Positions 51,692-60,726 of a stretch of DNA of 64,000 bases are shown here, piece after piece. The DNA is taken from assembly GCA_002749535.1 (NCBI GenBank), contig MZZL01000392.1, forward strand, positions 439,229-503,228, written 5' to 3'. The stretch comes from Apophysomyces variabilis. Taxonomy: Eukaryota; Mucoromycota; Mucoromycetes; Mucorales; Mucoraceae. Positions within the stretch are counted from its first letter, which is position 1; each line of letters starts with the position of its first letter. Under the pieces are notes generated by a model. The model was not told the origin of the DNA and did not search any database. It saw only the letters and a list, made by a program, of their open reading frames with translations. The position numbers and the translations under genes were made by a program.

Positions 51692-52609
51692 TTATTCCGA
51701 ATCGACCCATTCTGAAGCGAGGACACCAGCATACGGTAACTCGTATCTTTCCAACGATGCTCCATCCAAGTAAGCACGGTAACTAGAAAAACGATAAAGA
51801 TGAATAAGATATCATCTAAATCATTGTAGAAAGCCCGAGATACAATCGGTATCCACTCACGTTAACCAAACAAGTAAACCAATATCAACGAAGAAGAGAG
51901 TCCATGACAGGAAGTTCGAGATAAACATCAATACGAAATGAACGGACATCAGCGTCAGAAAGACCAAAGTAGACTAATAGAAAGCAAAGAAAAAATAGGA
52001 GGCCTCAGTATATATCGGCCAACTTGGTTCATTTCTCCTGTTCTGTTCTTTCCTCAAATCTTTTTTTTTTTATATCCTTACCTGCCATGCGTGAAATCGT
52101 ACATAATCGTTTTGCCTCTCGAATATGAGGAAAAATAACCCTAAGAAGCAAGTCAAATAGGTTAATAGACTCAGACACGTACTTTTCCTTTACTGCTTAT
52201 GTTCTTTATGCAGACTTCACACAGCCCGACCAAAGATGATAATAGCAATAAAAAATTACTAAGTCTAACCTGTGACAGGTCCCAGAACATAGGCGAGTGC
52301 TGCTTCCACATCTACACGAATGGGTAATGTCGTTTCATACTTGTTCACGCGCAGCATCCCAGCGGGCGCTCCTCTGGAGGAACTGCCTAGATTGGCTGCA
52401 TCAGGGAATAATCCTTCTTCTAATAACGATGCCGATGCTTGGCTATGACTGGTCACCCCGGGTGAGCCTGCTTGGTATGGACTGTATGTCGTGCCAGATC
52501 CCGTCGTGCTTTTCGCTTTGCCTTTGTTTGTTTTATTCTTTTGTCGTTCTTTTTGTAGACGTATAGACCGATCCTCATCAGGAGAAGGCTTATATGGGGA
52601 GAAATCCAT
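51692..52609 (-). CDS. DUF4870/UPF0132-like small membrane protein
   Basis: Four exons (52609-52270, 52140-52082, 51973-51861, 51782-51692) total 603 bases, giving exactly 200 residues. The N-terminal 80 residues are polar, beginning MDFSPYKPSPDEDRSIRLQK. The conserved part starts RVNKYETTLPIRVDVEAALA and YVLGPVTG. The second exon supplies LFFLIFERQNDYVRFHAWQ and the third STLVFLTLMSVHFVLMF with LSWTLFFVDIGLLVWLT. The last supplies YRAYLDGASLERYELPYAG and ends WVDSE. Three or four membrane helices are predicted. These motifs, especially the NDYVRFHAWQS signature, match a eukaryotic family of small membrane proteins of unknown function. All introns are GT-AG and every join keeps frame. The reading is secure though the cellular role is unknown. 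Confidence 0.88.
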
Positions 52610-53329
52610 CGAAACACAAAGAAGTTCTTTCTTTCTTGTTGCAAAAGAAAAAAGGAATGAGGAGAGGGATTTTCTTTCTTTTTGGGGGGTGGGGGGAAAC
52701 GCGGAGAGAGGGGGAAGCCAAGACAATTATGAGAGTTTCACTGTGCGCTTTTCTTGCATATCGTCAGAGCGGGCTAATGTCAGCCAATCAGAGCTTGTCT
52801 ATTCGCACAGGTTATTCGACACCAGCTACGTCACTATTTCCCAAGCGCACTTACCAGCTTGACCCAACGAATGGCTATATGCCTTGTTCCTCAAGACCCT
52901 TGTTACTTGGAAGGACGTTTCAATCCGATCAGGACAGGATTCAAGGCTATTTGTCTTCATATATTCAATAAGGATTCTTTATATATTGGGACCGGCGTTA
53001 ATGTCTCTATTCCTGTACTGATATGTATGGTCAGCACGAAGAACATCTTGATAACTGCTATAGATATTTCCTTTGGACACTCTTTCTCCCCCAATATTTT
53101 TTGAGTCTGAGTCCATGAGTACCGGAAAATACATGAGTGTCCGGCATGAGCGGACTGTTCTAAATCAGTGTGGCATCGGGAAGTGCCAAACACTGGGAGT
53201 GTCCCCAAGAACTAGGAATACTAAGAAAAGCAGACACTATATCGATAGTAGTATATATACTAATGTAAAAAGAAATAACAAAGAGCACGATATAGCTGAA
53301 GAGTGAGAATGGCTTAACAGCTAAGAGCG
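52610..53329. other. Intergenic, one weak ORF
   Basis: Upstream region of the DUF4870-like gene. An 81-codon frame on the plus strand (52859-53104) contains CLVPQDPCYLEGRFNPI and a hydrophobic second half. No family is recognised. The short word GAGTGTC recurs several times between 53128 and 53350 but I could not define an element from it. Confidence 0.4.
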
Positions 53330-53644
53330 TTAAATAGCTGTGAGTGTCTCAAAAGTGGAAGACAGTGCCCTAGCCAAAGAGAGCTGAAAAGGAAAGTTTC
53401 TAGGAGCATTGAGTCCGTTAGTAGATAGATAACCCATTAAGTGGGGCGTATAGAAATTGGCGAATGCCCAAGACATGAGCATAAAGAAAGAAAAAAAGAT
53501 ATTGTCCAAAGACTGTTGGGCATGTTCCATATGTTCAATAGCACAGTAGCTTAAATGACGCAAGTATATATACCACTGAGATTGTGTAGAAAGGCATTCT
53601 TTTGTTAATAATTTCAGTAATCCATCTATATCAAGTGTGTCCAT
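53330..53644 (-). CDS. Hypothetical protein next to transposase remnants
   Basis: A 104-codon frame with a true ATG begins MDTLDIDGLLKLLTKECLST and continues WYIYLRHLSYCAIEHMEHA. It has a hydrophobic middle and ends SSTFETLTAI. The codon use looks natural. It abuts, and is divergent from, the decayed MULE-like transposase, so it may be part of a mobile element or an independent small gene. No family is recognised. Confidence 0.35.
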   Translation of the reverse strand: MDTLDIDGLLKLLTKECLSTQSQWYIYLRHLSYCAIEHMEHAQQSLDNIFFSFFMLMSWAFANFYTPHLMGYLSTNGLNAPRNFPFQLSLARALSSTFETLTAI

Positions 53645-53649
53645 AGTGG

Positions 53650-54464
53650 TAAATACAGGAACACTCGCGGAGTTATTTCAGATGACCGACAGCGCAATCG
53701 GTCAACTATGTGATGCGACTGTTCATGGCAGACGCGTGCTTCTTTTGAGAAGAACTCCGTAGAAATGGCTCGTTGGTTTTGTGGAGGATATCCAAGCGCA
53801 TAACCACGACATGGCTGAAGACGTGAGAATCTATCACCAGCATCGTCAGTCAACTGAGGCAATGAAAGAAAGAATCTGTTCCATGACCAAGAACGAGAAT
53901 AAGCCTACCGAGATCTATGAGGAAATTAGGGAAGAGGACGGTGCGCCTGTTATGTCTAAGAAGGATATTTACAACTTCCGGAAAAAGGCGTTTGCTCAAG
54001 ACAATAATGGTCGTTTCAGCAAGTTATTCCAGTTCCTGGTGACTCGCGATTACATCGTTCGTTACAAGTTGGCTGAAGATAACAAAACTTTGGATGCTAT
54101 TTTTGTCAGCCACGGCAACGTAGTTGAGAAGGCGATCCGGTTTTCAAAAGTTGTGGTAGTTGATGCCCCGTACAACACCAGTTCCACATAAATGCCACTT
54201 GTTAATCTGTCGGTATCAGCAACCTCGGAACGAAGAAGTTACGAACATTCTTAATTGCCTCCGTTAGTAACGGACGAGAAAAGACCATCATATGAATGGA
54301 TCGCTCGGCAAATGAAATCTGTCATTTGGAGATCCTGCGACCCTGGCCTATTCGTCACTGACAACGGAAAAGCGTTGATTGGAGTACTTGAAGACGTATT
54401 TCTATCCTCGGGCCACATTTTATGCGCAATATCGCTAGACCAGTTACATTGTCTGTAAGACATC
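53650..54464 (+). pseudogene. Decayed MULE/FAR1-like transposase fragment
   Basis: A chain of plus-strand frames, interrupted by stops and frameshifts, follows the order of a Mutator-like transposase. First comes the end of a FAR1-type zinc domain (WLVGFVEDIQAHNHDMAED). Then come YEEIREEDGAPVMSKKDIYN and LFQFLVTRDYIVRYKLAED, followed by DAIFVSHGNVVEKAIRFSKV and VVVDAPYNTSST before a stop. That last block corresponds to the first catalytic-Asp region of MULE transposases. Downstream, after a frameshift, DEKRPSYEWIARQMKSVIW and FVTDNGKALIGVLEDVF match the second catalytic-Asp region. At least two frameshifts and several stops show it is dead. The class is inferred from motif order. Confidence 0.7.
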
Positions 54465-54486
54465 GAAATCCCTTTTCGCTTATAAC

Positions 54487-54928
54487 GTGGATACAATTCT
54501 GGCTCAAAAGTACAATACTCGCGACGAGCTTTACAAAGCTATTAGAGAGAAAGCTCTTCTTAATGGTTTTGATGTCAGCATCAAAACAAGCGGCAAAAAC
54601 TTTTGTTGTTTCCACTGCAACCAAACGTATGCGAATATTAGTTCTATGAATGCTCACATCCGTAAAAAGCATGATAAAGCCCATCCAAATGGGAAACCTG
54701 GTCCTAAAACTAAATCAACCGGTACAAGTATTTTGGCACATGAAGATAGATTGGCAAACTGGCGTGAATACCACAGAAACGACGCTGAAAAAATGAACTC
54801 GCAAAGGCCGTCGTCGTCCTCTTATTAAATCTTATAACTTTTATTATGGCAAGCTGATTACCGAAGACCCTGTCTACAATGACATGCGCAAAAAAACATG
54901 CGACGCTACGCAAAGTTTATTCGACTAG
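54487..54928 (+). pseudogene. C2H2 zinc-finger transposon-derived fragment, frameshifted
   Basis: The open frame begins DTILAQKYNTRDELYKAIRE and continues KALLNGFDVSIKTSGKNF, a FAR1-domain-like start. A C2H2 finger follows (CFHC...H-x4-H, C-x2-C-x12-H-x4-H), then a basic GKPGPKTKS stretch. Near 54797 a frameshift moves the coding to another frame, which reads GRRRPLIKSYNFYYGKLITE and DPVYNDMR before a stop at 54928. This is the N-terminal end type of a MULE-like protein placed after the transposase core. It is therefore a second fragment or a rearranged one. Confidence 0.6.
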
Positions 54929-55694
54929 CACGACCTGCCACTAGCTGAAAGGTAATGAAAAACATTACTGATTGTTACTTTATTAACAGAGAAGCTGTTC
55001 AACCATTTTTTTTTGCTTTCTGTAGTTATATTCTGTTTAGACATATCTACCAAAGTAGTATATAATGCGATATGCTTGAGGAAGATTGCCGGAACGAAAA
55101 CATGAATGGGACACCCTGAGCGTTGAGAAACAAAAAGAGGTTAAAGACACAGTAGTTAAGGTTCTTGAGCCGAGAAAGGTGGAGTCAGCTATCACAAGAT
55201 TGGCAGCAGTGTGAACAGCGTTACAAGAATTTGATGGTACCGAAACGGACAACGATCAATAAAGCAAAGCAGTTCTAAATAAAGGCATTTTCTTATGACA
55301 AGGAAGGCGTTGACGTTGGAGTCTGGGCACAAAAATACTGTACCACATAGAAGTAAAGGTATCCCGTTTAAACTTTGCCTATTAAAGTGACCTATAATTA
55401 CTTTGCGCAAACTGCCTAAATTTCTGTGCGCGTTCTAATTTCCCCTGTTATGTTGGCTTTCGCCTTTTTTTATCTTCATTATCGTGCAAATTCCCTCAAG
55501 GGATATGAAAACATAAGATCTTGTAAAGAGGGGGCTATATTAGAGCAGATTTATTTTTCGCTGACTACTAATAAATGACTAGCGCATCGTATCCATAAGC
55601 TGAAACGAAATAAACAAGCGATATAGGGAACAAGTACTGTACGATATAGTGGTTATTTAGCAACTGTCAAGTCTATGCCAATATAGCATTTACG
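54929..55694. other. Intergenic, no gene seen
   Basis: AT-rich sequence with short open frames (55037-55252 and 55192-55410, minus) that resemble nothing. It is presumably transposon debris between the MULE fragments and the Crinkler locus. Confidence 0.45.
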
Positions 55695-56064
55695 TTAACC
55701 TAGTCGGCGTCTTTTTTCATATTGAGGATATTCATATGGCAGAAATTCCAACTCATTACTAATTAATTTACAGACCAGTGTGAGAACTTCTGCAATAAGA
55801 TCTTCGTATGAACGGTAAGGCATCTTATCTACATCTTCGGGATGAAGACCATACTTCTTTTAAGAGACTGTAGAATCTTACGAGTTGCAAAGTTCCAATT
55901 AAAATGCTTCGTGATTGAAAGCGCAGCATGGAGCTCAAATGAATAACAAAGAATTTATGAAATTCCTTTGACAAATCAAAAGGCAATTGTCTTGTATAAG
56001 ATGGCTTGTGGTAGAAGCACAATAAGGAGACTTTGATTGTATACAAGTTTGTACTTTGTTCCAT
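55695..56064 (-). pseudogene. Frameshifted gene relic downstream of the first CRN gene
   Basis: Natural-looking protein sequence continues across three minus-strand frames. One reads LPFDLSKEFHKFFV, the next SFELHAALSITKHFNWNFAT and RKILQSLK. The third, after a shift near 55857, reads KYGLHPEDVDKMPYRSYEDL and ends EYPQYEKRRRLG before a stop. Together they look like the C-terminal 110 or so residues of a protein broken by two frameshifts. No family is recognised. A duplicated repeat overlaps its upstream end. Confidence 0.5.
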
Positions 56065-56188
56065 ATAGCTATGAGTTTAATGAATAGAAACTAAGCTCGC
56101 ATAGCGCTTTTACATTGTCAAAGACGGAGTATGAAGACACCACTGACAAACATGGGGTAATGCAGCAATTTTGGGATACTTCAACTTA
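55984..56188. repeat. CRN-locus dispersed repeat, copy 1
   Basis: About 205 bases align with 59584-59787 in the same orientation, with scattered substitutions and small indels (for example the shared block AGAAGCACAATAAGGAGACT). Copy 1 lies 0.3 kb past the stop of the first CRN gene. Confidence 0.85.
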
Positions 56189-56479
56189 CTGGTTATTGCA
56201 CATGAGCTTGCCCCGCCTGAATAGAATTTTCGCGCTGACTCAATAGAACAAGTTCCTGTTGGCTAGAAATAAATATTGCAATGCAACTGATAATACTTGC
56301 GCCATAAAGCCTAAGTGATACAGGGTCTGATGCCATTTACAGATTTCATTTACATTTTAGTGTCGTAAGATATAACGCAAACATAGTAATAAAGTATAGA
56401 ATAGAATGGCGATTATTACATAATGCATTCTGCATTACTATGCATATGGTGTGTCATAATAAAGAGAAAAATGAGCGAG

Positions 56480-59398
56480 TCAATCATCATTCCGTACCTT
56501 TTTTCGAGGATGATCGTCGTCATTATCTTCTGCCCGGCGCTTTTCTCCACATTTGAGCGCATTGATAAACTGAACGTGATGTGTAGGAAAGATTGCAGCA
56601 AAGTTTCTATCATTGACAGTAATCACAATTTGCTGCATATTGTCATTGTCATGTTCGATAGCTGGTCGCTGCGGTGACATTAGAGTCCAGGTAGCTGGGT
56701 ACGCAATGATCATACTGATATAAATCCTTTCTGGGCAATAGTCACGAAAATTCTTTACATGTTTCTCGATTTTTTGTGCAGAGACAGCGTTGAGGGCTTC
56801 TTCTCCCTGTTTCTCCGTAAGGACTGGACGTAACTTTAGCTGCACAAAGACTGGAAAAAGTCGATCCTCGATCCGGATATAAAAGACCATGTCAGGTCCC
56901 GAGAGTTGCGGCATGGGAAAGAAAAATGGAGCGACAGGTTCACCGTTTCGTATCGAGTCGTGGTTAACGTGGGCATCCATGAATTGCTCCATCGACATAT
57001 GTTTGAAGGATATCCTTTGGTTGAGATCTAGCTCTCTCCAACCAACGATTTCTGTGTTGCCAACAAGAGCGGCACACAAATCTGGAATTGGCGGATCATG
57101 TGGCCAGTCAGATAAAGGGCGTTCCCTGAATGTTTCCTGTAAAACATCCATCATCATGTATTCCCAAGTATTTCCATGACCTGAAGCAGACTCTGAATGT
57201 AGCATATATCGTCTAATTTCCTTGCTGAAATTTGGATCCTTTGCATAAAAGTAATTCTCGACAGCCTTCGTTACAAACGGTTCGTCAAGCGTTGTCATCA
57301 CAAGGTCTCTGTCGATTTTAATCCGGCCAAATCCATGTTCCACTAATTTGGGTAGCACTTCATCAAGCGCAAGCCAGTTCCTGGGTAACGCTTCATCAAG
57401 CACAAACCAATCCTGGCCAAATGCATGTTCCACTAAATTGGTTAACGCTTCATAAAGTACAAGCCTGTCCTCGCCAAACATACAGCGTCGATAAAATAAA
57501 AGCCCCAAGATATTGTCAATGGATTCCGGAACTCGATCGTTGTCCTTGTTACATTTCTCGTGCAGCCGGCAAAGCTCATAGCAGATATTTCCTTTAACGT
57601 CCCGGTTCCTCCATGATACTAATTTGTCTTCAATGTCATTGATGGCCTCCTTCCAACCGTTTTCGTTATTCCGTGCGATAATACTCTCAATGGCCGACAC
57701 AATCGGGCGAAATCGACCTGTAAGTTTCTCAAACAGCATATCAATCGCATCCCTAGGAATTAGCTTATCTAATGCTGTACGTGAATCATCATCCGGTAGC
57801 CTATTCCGCATACGAGCTATATATGTTCGTATCGACTCTTGATTGGTCCACTCTGGAAATTCTACGTACTCGAAAGTGCTTGAGTTGTCCTTTACGCCCG
57901 ACCCGGCGGCTTGAATCCAGTAAATAGTATGAATGCTCAAACTTGTTCCACAGGTTATGACTGTAAGATTGCATCGGTTAACGTCTCGAAATCCATGTAG
58001 AACTGGTGCTAGTAAGGGCCGCGAGGTAGCTTCCCAAGATATTGACTCGAAGGAGTCATTGTATGCATCGCCGAGAATCTGAGCTTCATCGATGAAGACA
58101 AGTAATTTACTGGTGAATCCAAATTTTGGCAAGTCTCGATGCTGAAGAAGACTATGTATTTTGTCGAACACCTCAGCAACATGGTAATTTAAAACATCTG
58201 CGTCATACTGTTGAAGCTTGAGAAGGTTCCGGAATAATGAATTGAAAATATCTTGGAAAAGTACATGAGAACAGGCTTGCAAAAGAGTCCATCGTGCAGT
58301 TGTAAATGTCTTTGTACCGGCTGCATCATTCAAGCAATATTGAAGAATCAAGAGTCGGGAAAGAAAGAGCAAACATGTCTGTGTCTTTGCAAACATATTG
58401 TTGCTCCACCGACTAGTCGGCTTCTCCGCTGATGACTTGCTTAGATGCTGCTGGACGTTGGAAAAAAGCGTGGACATGTCTTCTGATCCCCAATCTTCAC
58501 CAGATGCATTGAAGTAGAAGCCCCAATATTGTGATAGCATCTCAAGGGCACAACGGGTTTTGCCGCACCCGCTTACACCAAATAGCGGGATGATTGCGGC
58601 AGTACTATACTTTATGCTGTCCCATAACGAGGTCGATACATCATTTCTTGATCCTGTATCATCGGACGAAGAATTAGGTAGATCCAGAAAGAGTAATTGG
58701 GGCTTCTGCGTATTTTCTTCTTCAAATGTGCGCCGCCATGCTCGTGGTAGGCCGCGTACATCCCCAGTAGTGAGTGGTAGAGCCCCATGGCCGCGTACAT
58801 ATGAATCTAGAAAACTAGCAACTGGTGATTCAGACGCGAAGAACTCGGCTGTGATACTTTTAACATCAGCAGCTAGGTTTCCTATTTGCAAGTAAAACAA
58901 AAACATCCATTAGAATACAATAAACGCAAATGAATGGACAGATAACCAAAATGGATCGATAGATCACTTACCAGACACCAGGTTAAAAGAGCGCAGCCCT
59001 TGTGGGACTAGAAAACAAGTGAGTGACCATTACGAGTAAAAAGTGACTGAATTACCTCGTCGAGGCCGCTGAACCATGATGTACGTTAGGTCATTAGGCG
59101 GCTTTGGAAAAAGCGTTGCAATGGATGTCATTGGAACTGTCAGCTCTCTCTTCACGTCAAGTTCACCAAGTGTAATGGCAGAGCCTTCCATGTCTTCTGG
59201 AATCTCAACAAGCCAGAGCGTGAGCTTGTTCGCATCAATGTCTTTGAAATCGTTAGACTTTTTGGTCTTGATGCCATCCTTGAGATCACCGACTGTAGCT
59301 GTAGGTGCAATTTTAACAGAAAATGCCCTCTGCATAGTCTCCCCCTCGACCAGGCAGAACAACTTGAATGGAATGTCCGTAGGAGAAGAATGGGACAT
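56480..59398 (-). CDS. Crinkler (CRN)-type protein: header + P-loop NTPase + PD-(D/E)xK-like nuclease
   Basis: Three exons (59398-59056, 59007-58972, 58881-56480) join in frame to 926 residues. Residues 1-114 are the CRN header: FKLFCLVEGETMQRAFSV, then LTLWLVEIPEDMEG, the position of the LFLAK-like motif of oomycete CRNs, and NDLTYIMVQRPRRG. There is no signal peptide. A linker with WRRTFEEE, the usual header-to-core junction, is followed by Walker A GVSGCGKT (about 228-235) and Walker B LLVFIDEAQ (about 386-394). The C-terminus has a PD...QLK pattern (about 789 and 807-809), resembling PD-(D/E)xK nuclease folds, and a basic bipartite nuclear localisation signal in the last 22 residues. In the Crinkler/RHS-type classification such NTPase-nuclease proteins are effectors or genome-conflict proteins acting in nuclei. 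Activity, secretion and host role are not shown by the sequence. Confidence 0.87.
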
Positions 59399-59493
59399 TG
59401 ATCAGTAATCACAGTTGGGTGAAAGAAAGAGCTGTCAAACTACTGCGCGACAATGAGCGTTTATTAAGGCTGCGGAACAATGCAGTCTTGGCG
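59399..59493 (-). promoter_or_regulatory. Conserved upstream block of CRN gene 1
   Basis: About 95 bases before the start codon align with the same position before the second CRN gene (63034-63129), sharing blocks such as ACATTGATCAGT and GTGAAAGAAAG. The header exon therefore travels with its leader or promoter. Confidence 0.6.
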
Positions 59494-59583
59494 GTTCCGA
59501 AACTCTATTCGGGACCCAACCCCGTTAATTGATAAGTTGCCTTTTATATCCTACATTTCGATTTACCTCATAAGTACTAGCTG

Positions 59584-59787
59584 CATTTGTTATCTATAAG
59601 ACGGCATGTGATAGAAGCACAATAAGGAGACTTTGATACTATAGAAATTTGTGCTTTGTTCCATATAGCTATGACTTGAAAGAATAGAAATTAAGCTCAC
59701 ACAGCGCTTTTTGCATTGTCAAGACTAAGAAGATGACACCAATGGCAAACATGGGTTAATGCAGCAATTTTGAGATACTCCAACTTA
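59584..59787. repeat. CRN-locus dispersed repeat, copy 2
   Basis: Same repeat as 55984-56188. It lies between the two CRN genes, after the small unannotated gene that follows CRN gene 2. Each CRN gene thus has one copy downstream. Confidence 0.85.
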
Positions 59788-59973
59788 GAAGAGGGTTTAT
59801 AAATCACGTTCGATTTTTTCTGTATGGTGTCGATTGCTTAGAGTTGCAAACGATCTTATCAAAACTTGGAACGGCAATACATTTTCATATCAATTGAACC
59901 TATATATTTTCAGCAGGATCTGATGAACTGCTCAAAACTTTTATCATAGAATAATTGGCAAAGATATGTACAG

Positions 59974-60401
59974 TCAAAGATTAGGAAATTGCATTTGAAT
60001 GTTCCCACAAGTGGCTGATCCATCAAAGTCCATAAGACGTACAGCTTGTCCTTGTTCATCCATAATTTTGACCGAAAAAAGTTTCGCTCGATAAAAGAGC
60101 TCTGTTGACCGGGAAAGTGACAAAAGTAAGCTTGAAAAACCTGCGGCTATGTATATAATTGAGCAAATTACATACTCGGGATGTAGTATGCGGGGAAAAG
60201 AGCGAAAGCGTTAGAAAGAGATTGTCCCTTCCGTTTAATATCTAGGAACATGAAATCAAAATAACAGTCGTCAATAGGGAATTGATGGATGTCAAAAACA
60301 ATGGCAATCCTCTGGAAATAAGAGAAAAAAGAATGGCTTCAAATGAGTCAATAGTTTAGAACACACTAAAGATATACAAATATGGTAAACGACAGCATCA
60401 T
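59974..60401 (-). CDS. Previously unseen three-exon small gene, unknown function
   Basis: Exons 60401-60378, 60311-60176 and 60101-59974 total 288 bases, exactly 95 codons plus stop. Introns are 66 and 74 bases, with GTATAT...TTTCCAG and GTATGT...ACAG signals. Exon 2 reads RIAIVFDIHQFPIDDCYFDF and FLDIKRKGQSLSNAFALFPA. Exon 3 reads LFYRAKLFSVKIMDEQGQAV, RLMDFDGSATCGN and ends QMQFPNL. The two main exons are in different frames and only splicing joins them, which argues against chance. The short first exon (MMLSFTIF) is less certain; the frame is open upstream to about 60460, past a possible CAG acceptor, so the start may lie further up. The stretch from 60402 to the CRN gene 2 stop shows nothing else. 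No domain is recognised. It sits downstream of CRN gene 2 on the same strand. Confidence 0.55.
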
Positions 60402-60726
60402 TTTTATACGATTGATTGGTATACAGAAGGAAGACGTCTTGGAATCAAAGCTGAAAAAGGACAACCCTTCCAGCCATTACATATTTTAACCCAGGCATAT
60501 ATCATTATCTAATGGATATTTAATAACGTAACCCTATCTTATGTATTAGCGGTAAAGAGCCTGAAATACACTGTTTGCAAATGCCTGCGATTAATGCACA
60601 GGGATCGAAATTATTTTCGTTATTTTATAACATATAAAGCTTAGAATTCCATGGCAATGGTTTGCTGGAATTGGGGATACTGATATGGGAAGCTAAGTAG
60701 CAAGGGCAAAGCTACACAATAACACC

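Noticed and set aside
53128..53350. Recurring GAGTGTC words as terminal repeats of the MULE fragment
   Set aside because: The words are too short and irregularly spaced, and no inverted partner was found beyond 54.9 kb.
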